Source: Scatosoma sp045594025
Lineage (GTDB): Bacteria > Bacillota > Clostridia > Christensenellales > Borkfalkiaceae
Length of the DNA stretch: 58,403 nucleotides
NCBI GenBank assembly: GCA_045594025.1
Contig: JAZNXS010000026.1
Coordinates: 1-58,403 of the forward strand
Direction of reading: 5' to 3'
In this document: in pieces, positions 6,454 through 14,250 of the stretch
Layout of the letters: every line of letters starts with the position of its first letter
Numbering within the stretch: position 1 is the stretch's first letter
Notes under the pieces: model-generated
Seen by the model: the letters and a program-made list of their open reading frames with translations, nothing else
Databases searched by the model: none
What the model was told of the DNA's origin: nothing
Program-made: the position numbers and the translations under genes

Positions 6454-7905
6454 TTTCCGTTTGAATAATTTTCCTATCAATTTGAAAGGCAAACAAATAA
6501 TACGCCACACCAATTTTAATATCCATAACAAACCTTTGCCTATCCATTTGAATGCAACCAAAAATCCCTTACCAACAAGAGCAAATATCCAAGGCGCAAA
6601 ATTTAAAAGGACTATTACAAGACCGCCTAACAGCAAAATACCGAGCAACCAACCCCACATTTCCGAAAATAAAGAAGTTAAATCCTTCCAAAAATCTTCT
6701 AATGCGTCTTTTACAGGGTCAGCAGTACCAGCAGGAGTATCATCTTCTGTTACAGCATTTGCAACGACACCTAAATTATAATAATTACCCCTAAAATCAA
6801 TAAAATGCAACCGCAATATAGATACTTCTGATACTTCCGTATAACTGCTTATTGTCCAACCGTTAACGGAAGTAAGTCTTCTTTCCGTTTCGCAAAATGC
6901 AAAAGTCCATTGAGAACTTAATATAGTGCTTTTAGCAGAACTATCAAAGTCTACATCTTGGGATTCAAGATTTGAAACAAAATCTTCGGAACGAGAAATT
7001 CTATTCCATTTATAAGTTTTACTAAACCAACCCGTCCCCTCAAAGCTTGCCGTATCGTTATCATATAACGTTACAGTATGACGTTCATATTCGCCATACT
7101 TATCATCAGGCACACCAATACCAGAATAAATACTTACAGGACGAGAAAGATACGTTACGTCGGCATCGTAAATATGTTCTATTATATAATCTTCAACGTT
7201 AAAACAAACAAAATGACTACTACCACGATTGTATAAACCTACCAAATTGCCAGCGGTAAAACCATTGTTGTATATAATATTATCCGCTGTCACAATGTCA
7301 ATCTTTAAAGTATTGAACGTACCTCGTTCAACGGTCAATATATCGTTATAATAATAAAAACGCCATTGTTGCCCTACGGAAATTGAAATCTTATCCGTTG
7401 TTCCACCTGCAATATTCGTATCAATACCCTCAACAGGCAAACGATATAAAGAAACAATATTATACCAACGCTCCGCATTCGTAGATACAAGATAATCATT
7501 TACTACATACTTATCAAAAACACCGTTTGTGCTTAATAATGTTAAATCATACAAAAGAGGAGAGAAATCCTTTCCGTTTTCGGAATATCCATTATACATG
7601 GATAGATTTGTTGCCACCAAATCTTTTGTATCATTACTCGGCTGATACACGTACACAAATAATTCATTGTTTACGCTTTCCGCAATTTGAATGACCTGCA
7701 ACGAATAATCGTTCGCTTTAACAGGGTAATCATCGGGATTGAAATTCTCGTCCTTTTGCAAATCCGTCATAACGTCCGTATATGCAACCGTCGTTTCCTC
7801 GGCATTCGCTATTTTTATATGCGCGCTTTGGAACACGCAAAACAACGAGAGGAGCAGGGCAACACACGTCCACAATATTTTATTAAAAAATGCTTTCGTT
7901 TTCAT
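6451..7905 (-). CDS. Secreted surface protein with C-terminal membrane anchor, pIII-like candidate, 484 aa
   Basis: An N-terminal signal peptide (hydrophobic core about 10-26, probable cleavage after ANA near residue 35) is followed by a 360-residue extracellular region rich in beta-type sequence, tyrosine and asparagine. The C-terminus has a membrane span at about 414-445 (WGWLLGILLLGGLVIVLL) and then an unusual amphipathic tail with repeated GKG/WIGKG and basic-aromatic segments, ending FKLIGKLFKRK. Signal peptide, exposed domain and C-terminal anchor is the plan of the filamentous-phage adsorption protein pIII. A GAGG site precedes the ATG. No sequence similarity to known pIII is visible; an anchored adhesin carried by the element is the alternative. 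Confidence 0.6.
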   Translation of the reverse strand: MKTKAFFNKILWTCVALLLSLFCVFQSAHIKIANAEETTVAYTDVMTDLQKDENFNPDDYPVKANDYSLQVIQIAESVNNELFVYVYQPSNDTKDLVATNLSMYNGYSENGKDFSPLLYDLTLLSTNGVFDKYVVNDYLVSTNAERWYNIVSLYRLPVEGIDTNIAGGTTDKISISVGQQWRFYYYNDILTVERGTFNTLKIDIVTADNIIYNNGFTAGNLVGLYNRGSSHFVCFNVEDYIIEHIYDADVTYLSRPVSIYSGIGVPDDKYGEYERHTVTLYDNDTASFEGTGWFSKTYKWNRISRSEDFVSNLESQDVDFDSSAKSTILSSQWTFAFCETERRLTSVNGWTISSYTEVSEVSILRLHFIDFRGNYYNLGVVANAVTEDDTPAGTADPVKDALEDFWKDLTSLFSEMWGWLLGILLLGGLVIVLLNFAPWIFALVGKGFLVAFKWIGKGLLWILKLVWRIICLPFKLIGKLFKRK

Positions 7906-7961
7906 TTTTTATACCTCAAAAAAATCAAGCAACAGCCCATAGAGTAAAAACGTTTTTACGT

Positions 7962-9077
7962 TTACACACCAACGTCTTTTAATTCAAGAAAATAAACACC
8001 TTCTGCCCAACGCATATTTCTAATAACCGAGGTTTCGTTAACTTCTAATAAAATATCATCTGGCTTGGTTTCAAAATATTCAGCGCAATAATCACACGTA
8101 TGTTCAAGTACTAATATTTCAGGAATATAAAAATCAATATAATCCTCGTATACAATACAAGGAATTTCTTCTATATAGACAGAGTTCAGACAAAAAGCAT
8201 TATTAACACTATCATCACACGCAAACAAAGATATTCCTTGCCCCAAACCATTCGTAAAAAAAGTTACCTCATTGAAAGGAATGCCCGTTTCTAAAACCTC
8301 ACTACCTGTCTTATAAAGACGAATTACTTTACCTGCGACGGTATCACCTACATTAGCTGATACTTCCGTGTAATTATCGGAGTTGTTAAAAAGAGAAAGA
8401 TACGAATAAACAGCAAAGTCACCACATAAATCGCAATCAAAATCACCGTTCTCATCTGTATGACCAAGTGCAGAGATTATTTCTTGCGCCGTAAACACGA
8501 CTTTGCATTTATCGCACCAAACGCCTTGCGTTTTACCTTCCGTTGTGCAAGTAGGTTCTACCGCTTCCAAAATCACAAGATTATGCTCTGTCGCAGGTAC
8601 TTTTTCTTGTGCTTTTAACACTTCATTACAACGAGAGCAATGTTCGCCTTCCGTCAAACCTATTTCCAAACAAGTAGGTTTAACCGCCGAATCCTTCACA
8701 ATGATATGCCCAAGCGCAGGAATTTCTTGAAGTCCCGAAATTTTCGTTTCACAAATGCTACATACCGTACCGTCAGTAACGCCTTTCTCCAAACAGGTAG
8801 GGGTAACAGCTTGCACGTATACCGCAACATGCTTTGCAAACTCAATTTCTTCCGTTTCTACCTTCTCGCAAAGGGTACACGTTTTCGTCAATTCGCCTTT
8901 TTCCATGCAGGTTGCTTCTTTCGTAACTTCGCCGTCGTTCCATTCGTGTTCACAACGCGCCTGCTCGATTTTTTCTTTAATTTTATCGGTCACGCTACAA
9001 CCGCTTACCACAACTGCAAATGCCGATACTATACATACCGTAAATGCCATGATTAAAATTTTAAATTTTCTTTTCAT
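7962..9077 (-). CDS. Lipoprotein with CxxC repeat modules, 371 aa (copy A)
   Basis: The signal peptide ends with the lipobox VVSGC (Cys27), so the protein should be lipid-anchored outside the cell. From about residue 40 to 215 it has four or five repeats of about 40 residues built as ATCTEKGELTKTCTLC...H, each with a CxxC pair and a closing GH or KH. Such repeats are widespread in surface proteins of gut Firmicutes and look like small disulfide- or metal-stabilised modules. A unique 150-residue C-terminal domain ends WAEGVYFLELKDVGV. It is a close paralogue of the gene at 9251-10369, and large parts are almost identical at DNA level, so the duplication is recent. AAGGTG precedes the start. 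A strong terminator separates the two copies, so this copy needs its own promoter or readthrough. Confidence 0.75.
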   Translation of the reverse strand: MKRKFKILIMAFTVCIVSAFAVVVSGCSVTDKIKEKIEQARCEHEWNDGEVTKEATCMEKGELTKTCTLCEKVETEEIEFAKHVAVYVQAVTPTCLEKGVTDGTVCSICETKISGLQEIPALGHIIVKDSAVKPTCLEIGLTEGEHCSRCNEVLKAQEKVPATEHNLVILEAVEPTCTTEGKTQGVWCDKCKVVFTAQEIISALGHTDENGDFDCDLCGDFAVYSYLSLFNNSDNYTEVSANVGDTVAGKVIRLYKTGSEVLETGIPFNEVTFFTNGLGQGISLFACDDSVNNAFCLNSVYIEEIPCIVYEDYIDFYIPEILVLEHTCDYCAEYFETKPDDILLEVNETSVIRNMRWAEGVYFLELKDVGV

Positions 9078-9153
9078 TTTTGTTTTTCACCTTATTTTTA
9101 TTAAATTTCGTATACATTCTAAAAAAATATGTTTGACTGAAAAATGTTAAATC

Positions 9154-9240
9154 AAAAAACGGCTCATCAAAATGTGATATACACCTCCAAAAGTTTGTCC
9201 AACTTTTTGGGGTGCACTTCAATGACAGAGCCGTTTTTTT
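9154..9240 (-). terminator. Long-stem terminator containing IS-end-like repeats
   Basis: The outer arms AAAACGGCTC and GAGCCGTTTT are followed by T-runs on both strands. Inside, CACCTCCAAAAGTT (9182-9195) and AACTTTTTGGGGTG (9201-9214) form a second stem. The motif TGCACCCCAAAAAGTTGGAC on the minus strand resembles the terminal repeat of IS150-type IS3-family elements. It terminates transcription from the lipoprotein gene at 9251-10369. Confidence 0.7.
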
Positions 9241-9250
9241 TCAATTACAT

Positions 9251-10369
9251 TTACACACCAACATCTTTTAATTCAAGAAAATAAACACCTTCTGCCCAAC
9301 GCATACTTTCAATAACCGACGTTTCATTAATTTTTAAGTTTTTTTCAACAGAACCTTGTTCTAAATATTGCTCACACCTTGCACAGGAATGTTTCTCGAC
9401 ATTTAATGTTTCGGGAATATAAAAATCAATGTATTCTTCGTACACAATACAAGGAATTTCTTCCAAAAAAGTATCGTTATAACAAAAAGCATTATGACCA
9501 CTGCCATCACCCGCAAACAAAGATATTCCTTGCTCCAAATCATTCGTAAAAAAAGTTACCTCATTAAAAGGAATGCCCGTTTCTAAAACCTCACTACCTG
9601 TCTTATAAAGACGAATTACTTTACCTGCGACGGTATCACCTACATTAGCTGATACTTCCGTGTAATTATCGGAGTTGTTAAAAAGAGAAAGATACAAATA
9701 AACATCAAAGTCACCACATAAATCGCAAACAGTATCACCGTCCGCACATGTATGACCAAGTGCAGGGATTATTTCTTGCGCCGTAAACACGTCTTTACAT
9801 TTATCGCACCAAACGCCTTGCGTTTTACCTTCCGTAGTGCAAGTAGGTTCTACCGCTTCCAAAATCACAAGATTATGCCCTGTCGCAGGTACTTTTTCTT
9901 GTGCTTTTAACACTTCATTACAACGCGAGCAATGTTCACCTGCCGTCAAACCGCCTTCCAAACAAGTAGGTTTAACCGCCGAATCCTTTACAACGATATG
10001 CCCAAGCGCAGGAATTTCTTGAAAACCCGAAATTTTCGTTTCACAAACGCTACATACCGTACCGTCGGTAACGCCTTTCTCCAAACAGGTAGGGGTAACG
10101 GCTTGCACATATACCGCAATATGCTCTGCAAGCTCGATTTCTTCCGTTTCTACCTTTTCGCAAAGGGTACACGTTTTCGTCAATTCGCCTTTTTCAGTGC
10201 AGGTTGCTTCTTTCGTTACTTCGCCGTCGTTCCATTCGTGTTCACAACGCGCCTGCTCAATTTTATCTTTGATTTTGTCCGTAAAGCTACAACCACTTGC
10301 CATACACGCAAATGCCGATACTGCACATACTGCAAACACGGTAATCAATCTTTTAATGCTTTTCTTCAT
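9251..10369 (-). CDS. Lipoprotein with CxxC repeat modules, 372 aa (copy B)
   Basis: Same plan as copy A: lipobox MASGC (Cys27), a short basic spacer (KIKDKIEQARCEHEW), four or five 40-residue CxxC/GH repeats, then a variable C-terminal domain. The two copies agree almost everywhere from residue 30 to 275 and diverge in the signal peptide, around the last repeat and in the 50 residues before the end. The final 15 residues are again the same. This mosaic suggests gene conversion in the middle and selection for difference near the C-terminus. It lies 16 bases after the small basic gene upstream, so it belongs to the rep-side operon. The location within a phage-like element suggests a host-surface modification or receptor-masking role, but this is inference. 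Confidence 0.75.
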   Translation of the reverse strand: MKKSIKRLITVFAVCAVSAFACMASGCSFTDKIKDKIEQARCEHEWNDGEVTKEATCTEKGELTKTCTLCEKVETEEIELAEHIAVYVQAVTPTCLEKGVTDGTVCSVCETKISGFQEIPALGHIVVKDSAVKPTCLEGGLTAGEHCSRCNEVLKAQEKVPATGHNLVILEAVEPTCTTEGKTQGVWCDKCKDVFTAQEIIPALGHTCADGDTVCDLCGDFDVYLYLSLFNNSDNYTEVSANVGDTVAGKVIRLYKTGSEVLETGIPFNEVTFFTNDLEQGISLFAGDGSGHNAFCYNDTFLEEIPCIVYEEYIDFYIPETLNVEKHSCARCEQYLEQGSVEKNLKINETSVIESMRWAEGVYFLELKDVGV

Positions 10370-10384
10370 CTTTTTTTACCTCGC

Positions 10385-10606
10385 TTATTTAGATTCTCTA
10401 TATTTTTTTACTTTGTTTTGAATTTTGGTGATTTTTTTTCTATCGCCATAGCCTTTGGAGTAACCTTTTGAACCCCAAAATTTACTGCCTTGTTTGCCCA
10501 TTTTTTCGCTATCGTCAAAACCGTTTAAGTAACCACGACGATAGGCACGCTTTATGCGTTCGGATAACTTTTCTTCTTTTTTCTTTTTCGTTTTATCCTG
10601 AGCCAT
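10385..10606 (-). CDS. Small basic protein, 73 aa, with RGYLNGF and GYSKGY motifs
   Basis: The start at 10606 is preferred over an in-frame GTG at 10615, because AGGTGA lies at the right distance and the GTG is part of that site. The product is very basic and glycine-rich (YRRGYLNGFDDSEKMGKQGS, SKGYSKGYGDRKK) with a lysine-rich end, and has no membrane span. The repeated (R/K)GYxxG(F/Y) motif also appears in the neighbour at 10612 (AGYRMGYRAA), so the two may be distant relatives. It overlaps the neighbour's stop-codon region, which indicates coupling. A nucleic-acid-binding or virion-internal role would fit the charge. Family unknown. Confidence 0.6.
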   Translation of the reverse strand: MAQDKTKKKKEEKLSERIKRAYRRGYLNGFDDSEKMGKQGSKFWGSKGYSKGYGDRKKITKIQNKVKKYRESK

Positions 10607-10611
10607 AAATA

Positions 10612-10860
10612 TCACCTATGTTTCTTGTTATAGATTGCCGATTGCTCGCCAAGTGCTGCACGATATCCCATACGATATCCTGCTGCACAGGCGTTCAACG
10701 GTTTACCTGTACGGGAATTTTTTCCCGAACGCAACTCACGTCCGTAACGTGTTACCTTCCCCGAAGGGGTAAGGAACGTTACTTGTTTACCGCTTGCCGT
10801 TCGACAAATGGTAGCTCCTTTGGTCTTTTTTACTACGGTCAATTTCTTTTTGCTTGCCAT
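10612..10860 (-). CDS. Small basic protein, 82 aa
   Basis: AAGGAG lies 7 bases before the ATG. The product starts MASKKKLTVVKKTKGATICR, has a FLTPSGKVTRYGRELRSG core that looks like a beta hairpin, and then a RTGKPLNACAAGYRMGYRAA helix. No membrane segment, high arginine and lysine content. It sits between rep and the second small basic gene on the same strand, in what appears to be one operon. Proteins with the GYRMGYRAA end occur in other Firmicute mobile elements as far as I recall, with no known role. A DNA-binding or single-strand-coating function is possible. Confidence 0.65.
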   Translation of the reverse strand: MASKKKLTVVKKTKGATICRTASGKQVTFLTPSGKVTRYGRELRSGKNSRTGKPLNACAAGYRMGYRAALGEQSAIYNKKHR

Positions 10861-10931
10861 AATAATCTCCTTCGCCGTCTTTCCGTGCTGTAATTTTTAT
10901 TCCTACACGGCTTTCCTGCCGTGAATAGGTC

Positions 10932-12197
10932 TTATTTAATGCGATTTCCTTCGCTGTTTTCCCCGAAGAACAATTCACGCATTTTTTCTAAACACGTTTC
11001 TTTTTCTTCATCGGATAAGGTTTGAAATACACGACGTAACACCGCAGGTCCGATATATCGGATTTTTTTCTTGCGCTTTTTATTGCTTTGCAGGTCGTTT
11101 AAAATTTCCTCGATACAGCTTTGTATAACAATAGGCTTTTCACGACGTTGCAACTCTTTCAACAATTCATCGAAAATCATATCTGACATATCTTGCAAAT
11201 TTGATATATCGCCAACGTCGTTGAAATTGTATTCACGCAGGACACCGTACGTTTCATAAACACGGCGGTGTTTCAGAGCTTCTTCAAGATAGCAAAAATC
11301 TTCGTATTCAAAGATTTTTTCTTTCTTGTACGTGCCTTTTATGGCGTACTTGAAAATTTCGTGGAAATTGCCTTGTGCGTTATCTGATTTTACGTCAAAG
11401 CCGTCTTTATACAAGCCGTCCGTAACGCCGTAAATATCTATGATATTTTGCTTTGTTACCTTGATATCCAACATAAGCAAACACCAAATGCGCTGTAACA
11501 GCCATTCAAACTTTGAAAAATACGTAACCTTGCGTTTATTCGTTACGTAATCATATTTGCCGTTGGAAAAACTGTTTTCTATAACCTTTTCCATATTCGG
11601 GGGATTTTTGGAAAGCACAATCATTGTGTGGAAATGGGGGTGAAAATCATTGCCGTTTTTACGTTTGCCTGTCGTAATTTCTAACGAACGTACCGCGCCA
11701 ACGTAACCGTATTGAAAGAAATCAAGTCCTTTGACTTTCTTTTCGCCTTTCAGGTACGCTATCAAACGCCCAAAACGGCTATACATTTTATCCAACGTCC
11801 AATTTAGACGTTGCCCCGATACGTTCGGTACGGTGAATACCGTATGGAAAATGTCGTGTGTTTTTTCCAACTGTCGCAAAATGGGGGAAAATAATTGAAA
11901 ACGCCTTTGCGCTTTCAAACTTTGACATACGTAACAAAAGGAATCCTGACAGCGCGTTATGCTTTTTATTTGTTTGATACCATGACGAACGTAATAGTTC
12001 AAATCCCAAACCTTACTGCAAGCAAGCGTGCGCTCTGCTTTCTTGCGATAGGTATCATCGTTGTAATCGTCTGCCATGCGCTCGTAATACTCACTTTGGT
12101 AGACGTTGTACTTTACTTTCGCTTGCAGGTCTTTGAACCAATCGATACCAAATTCCCATTCGATAGTGCTTTCTTCCCGATTTTTCTTTGAACTCAT
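10932..12197 (-). CDS. rep: Rolling-circle replication initiator, Rep_1 (HUH) family, 421 aa
   Basis: The three Rep motifs are in order: FHTVFTVPN at 117-125, the metal-binding HUH motif HPHFH at 186-190 followed by TMIVL, and EIFKYAIKG at about 280-288, with Tyr284 as the likely nicking tyrosine and Lys287 spaced as in Rep_1. A CxxxxCxxC cluster (Cys83, Cys88, Cys91) precedes motif 1, as in pUB110/pC194-type Reps. The protein nicks the plus origin and starts rolling-circle replication. A sequence matching the Rep_1 nick consensus lies 60 bases upstream beside a 12-bp hairpin. At 421 residues it is longer than plasmid Reps of about 330, owing to N- and C-terminal extensions. GGAG precedes the ATG. 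In this element it would play the part of filamentous-phage pII. Confidence 0.88.
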   Translation of the reverse strand: MSSKKNREESTIEWEFGIDWFKDLQAKVKYNVYQSEYYERMADDYNDDTYRKKAERTLACSKVWDLNYYVRHGIKQIKSITRCQDSFCYVCQSLKAQRRFQLFSPILRQLEKTHDIFHTVFTVPNVSGQRLNWTLDKMYSRFGRLIAYLKGEKKVKGLDFFQYGYVGAVRSLEITTGKRKNGNDFHPHFHTMIVLSKNPPNMEKVIENSFSNGKYDYVTNKRKVTYFSKFEWLLQRIWCLLMLDIKVTKQNIIDIYGVTDGLYKDGFDVKSDNAQGNFHEIFKYAIKGTYKKEKIFEYEDFCYLEEALKHRRVYETYGVLREYNFNDVGDISNLQDMSDMIFDELLKELQRREKPIVIQSCIEEILNDLQSNKKRKKKIRYIGPAVLRRVFQTLSDEEKETCLEKMRELFFGENSEGNRIK

Positions 12198-12254
12198 ATT
12201 TCAACGCTCCGTAGTAAAGATTTTGTTCCAAGATTTTGCGGGTGAAGATGATTC

Positions 12255-12300
12255 TATATTATCAAGGAGGGGGATTATGTGGTTTTCCCCACATAATCCC
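12255..12300 (-). other. Candidate double-strand origin (dso) of the Rep_1 protein
   Basis: On the minus strand a 12-bp perfect hairpin, GGGATTATGTGG / CCACATAATCCC (12300-12271), is followed by CCTC and then CTTGATAATATA (12266-12255). CTTGATA is the nick-site consensus of the pUB110/pC194 Rep family, and a Rep-binding hairpin next to the nick is its usual layout. It lies just upstream of rep. Confidence 0.6.
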
Positions 12301-12328
12301 GTCATATGAAAAAACCTACGCGATTACC

Positions 12329-12889
12329 TCACGCATTGTTTGCCAAATACCGCATTTTAGCAAGATTGCCACGGTATTTAAAGTCGGTACGGTCTTCGGA
12401 AGAAAAGTCAATAACCTCAACAGGGATATCGTCTTCGCCAACCCTGATAAAGAAATTATACTTTTCGCCGTCTTTGCTTTCCGTCTTTTTCGCTCTCGCA
12501 AAAACTTCTACGGGATTGCAGACTTCGCCCTGCTTAAACGCTTCATAGCTGACCGCAAACATATCCAACAAATCTTCCCTAATACGGAAGTCATCATCAC
12601 GAAGAATATCGTTGCCGTCCTCGTCTTTCTTCACGCGCATAATAACGTTGCCGTCTTTGTCCTTCTTTTCGACAAGCAATTCCTTGCCGTCCTTATCCAA
12701 CTTCGGCTTATTCGTTGCAGGGTCAATAACCTTTTCCATAACAGCTTCCATTACAGGTTTACCGAAATAGCAAACACGAATGGGTACCATACCCGACAAG
12801 CCTACGCCTTGAAGATACAACGTGCGGTTGAAATAATCTTCACCGTTCTTGGTCGTCTTCTTCTCCGTCTTAATAACATAACACTTCAT
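12329..12889 (-). CDS. Rep-adjacent protein, 186 aa, possible ssDNA-binding protein
   Basis: GGAG lies 7 bases before the ATG. The N-terminal 45 residues (CYVIKTEKKTTKNGEDYFNR, then LYLQGVGLSGMVPIRVCYFG) and the C-terminal 50 (FARAKKTESKDGEKYNFFIR...VEVIDFSS) both look like beta-barrel strands. They are separated by a highly charged insert at about 52-100 with repeated KDGxx/EDGND turns. An OB-like fold would suit a single-stranded-DNA-binding protein, the partner usually encoded beside rep in filamentous phages (gene V protein) and some rolling-circle plasmids. No diagnostic motif confirms this. It is upstream of the candidate origin and rep and downstream of the HTH-like gene, on the same strand. 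Confidence 0.55.
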   Translation of the reverse strand: MKCYVIKTEKKTTKNGEDYFNRTLYLQGVGLSGMVPIRVCYFGKPVMEAVMEKVIDPATNKPKLDKDGKELLVEKKDKDGNVIMRVKKDEDGNDILRDDDFRIREDLLDMFAVSYEAFKQGEVCNPVEVFARAKKTESKDGEKYNFFIRVGEDDIPVEVIDFSSEDRTDFKYRGNLAKMRYLANNA

Positions 12890-12965
12890 AAAATTACTCC
12901 TTCGCGCTCCTCGCGCATTTAAAATTATTTATCTAAACGCTCCTCACGTTTGATATCGATTTAAC

Positions 12966-13020
12966 GAGAGTCCAACGTTGGACTCTCATTTTTTACAGCC
13001 CGTCCAACATGTCGTTGGAC
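12966..13020. repeat. Two GTCCAA/TTGGAC palindromes at the end of the HTH-like gene
   Basis: A perfect 22-bp palindrome (12966-12987) has the core AGTCCAACGTTGGACT. A second, GTCCAAC-ATGTC-GTTGGAC, lies at 13002-13020 in the last codons of the gene. Related arms occur at 1861-1880 in the paralogue. The first is followed by T6 only on the plus strand, where no gene ends, so a plain terminator role is not obvious. Confidence 0.5.
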
Positions 13021-13847
13021 TGCATTTTCAACACTTCGCCCTGCAAGCGTTTCAATACGCTTTCTAACTCTTGTACGATAGGGGCAAAACGTGTATTGTT
13101 ACTATGTAAACCTGCAACCGTTCGCAACGTTTCATCAAAAAAACGTGTATACGCTTTGTAGGGATCGGACACCAAGCCTTTGGGCTTGCCGTCCGTTTCC
13201 TTCGCTGATTCAAACTTCCTTTGAAGCAACCTCGCGCTTTTTAACAAACGATTTTCTTCCTGTTCGGTTTCAAACTTTTTCAAATCATCGCGCCACGTTG
13301 TTTGAATATCCACGTGCCATTCGTGCGATGAATAATACTTTTTCAGCTTGTCTAACTGCTTTACGGTAACACTCGGTTGCAATTTTCCTTCTAATCCGTT
13401 TTCAAACGTCGCCATAATTGCAAGCTTTGAAGCTCCATAACTCTTATACTGTTCAGGCAACTTGGAATCGTTTTTACAAAAATGCTCGTTAATTGCTATA
13501 AGTCGTTTTGCTGTGGTTTGCGCTACGCCTAACTTTTCTTCGCAAAACTTATAAAAATTCGTATAACCTTGCAAGCCTTCTTCAATACAATAACGATACA
13601 AGCCTTCGCGTTTGATAAGGTTTAAAAAATAACCACATAAAATAAAATCGTCTTGAATGCGTTTCACGCACCTGCCGAAGTCTTTTACGTACCTTTGCAA
13701 ATCCGCAAATTTAGGCTCAACCTTCATTGACATTTCCAAAGGCAAATACCTTGTGAACTGTATTTCACCTTCCAACTGAACAATGCTTGCAGGTTGCATT
13801 TCCTTTTTCTTTGTCGCAACCAACGTTTCTATTACGTCGTAACTCAT
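12993..13847 (-). CDS. HTH-like DNA-binding protein, 284 aa, paralogue of the gene at 1260-2234
   Basis: Residues about 50-130 are helical and include YVKDFGRCVKRIQDDFILCG and EEKLGVAQTTAKRLIAINEHF. The second is a convincing helix-turn-helix and aligns by eye with the N-terminal region of the plus-strand protein at 1260. Residues about 190-225 are a charged coiled coil, and the rest is helical. The ATG overlaps the stop of the gene upstream by 4 bases. A replication-control or ParB-like partition role is plausible for a rolling-circle element and fits the GTCCAA/TTGGAC palindromes linked to both paralogues. A DUF3102-like family is a guess. Confidence 0.65.
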   Translation of the reverse strand: MSYDVIETLVATKKKEMQPASIVQLEGEIQFTRYLPLEMSMKVEPKFADLQRYVKDFGRCVKRIQDDFILCGYFLNLIKREGLYRYCIEEGLQGYTNFYKFCEEKLGVAQTTAKRLIAINEHFCKNDSKLPEQYKSYGASKLAIMATFENGLEGKLQPSVTVKQLDKLKKYYSSHEWHVDIQTTWRDDLKKFETEQEENRLLKSARLLQRKFESAKETDGKPKGLVSDPYKAYTRFFDETLRTVAGLHSNNTRFAPIVQELESVLKRLQGEVLKMQSNDMLDGL

Positions 13848-14062
13848 TGCTTAACACCCTGCTTGATAACTTCACAGCGAATAGCACCCGATTTATAGGT
13901 ACAAATTCTTAAAACGGAATAACTGTCAAGATTACAATGACGTACCGCCCAACGTAAAGCTTTTTGTTCATCGTAAAAGGTTTTTACAGCGAATGTATAA
14001 TGTCTATGCCCACGGTCTTCCGACCTTATAACTTGCCAATAGATAAAATCCATTTCTTTCAT
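13844..14062 (-). CDS. Hypothetical protein, 72 aa, first gene of the rep-side operon
   Basis: The start at 14062 is preferred, because AGGAG lies about 9 bases upstream and the longer frame to 14236 runs through a cluster of strong hairpins. The product starts MKEMDFIYWQVIRSEDRGHR and continues HYTFAVKTFYDEQKALRWAV, a strand-helix pattern. It ends with SVLRICTYKSGAIRCEVIK. No membrane span. Its stop overlaps the start of the HTH-like gene (ATGA), so the two are translationally coupled. Family not recognised. Confidence 0.6.
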   Translation of the reverse strand: MKEMDFIYWQVIRSEDRGHRHYTFAVKTFYDEQKALRWAVRHCNLDSYSVLRICTYKSGAIRCEVIKQGVKQ

Positions 14063-14112
14063 GTTTTCAACACTCCTATTAAATTTTTTCTTACGCTCAT
14101 TCCCACATAGGG

Positions 14113-14238
14113 GGCGTAGCGTTCGCGCAAACGCTACGCCATGAGCGTTGAAAGCTTCCATACGGCTCATGCGCCATAAGGGAGCAGATTTTGCCGAAAC
14201 GGACGAGAACAAGCATATTTTCCGTATTTTCGGCAAAA
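14113..14238. other. Cluster of three strong hairpins upstream of the rep-side operon
   Basis: This 390-base gap (14063-14455) has no gene. It contains GGCGTAGCGTT / AACGCTACGCC (14113-14123, 14130-14140), CATGAGC / GCTCATG (14140-14146, 14165-14171) and TTTTGCCGAAA / TTTCGGCAAAA (14189-14199, 14228-14238). Such a group of stems is typical of single-strand origins and of the intergenic region of filamentous phages, where origin and packaging hairpins sit. A structured 5' leader of the operon is the alternative. Confidence 0.5.
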
Positions 14239-14250
14239 ATGAAAATAAAA

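Noticed and set aside
10787..10978. 63-codon minus-strand frame between rep and the small basic gene
   Set aside because: It overlaps both neighbours in another frame and has no ribosome binding site.
12236..12922. 228-codon plus-strand frame across the origin and the Rep-adjacent gene
   Set aside because: It crosses the candidate origin hairpin and is antisense to a gene with a good ribosome binding site; low-quality composition.
13862..13868. CTTGATA on the plus strand as the Rep nick site
   Set aside because: It lies within a coding sequence, on the strand opposite to rep, with no hairpin beside it. The copy at 12260-12266 fits far better.
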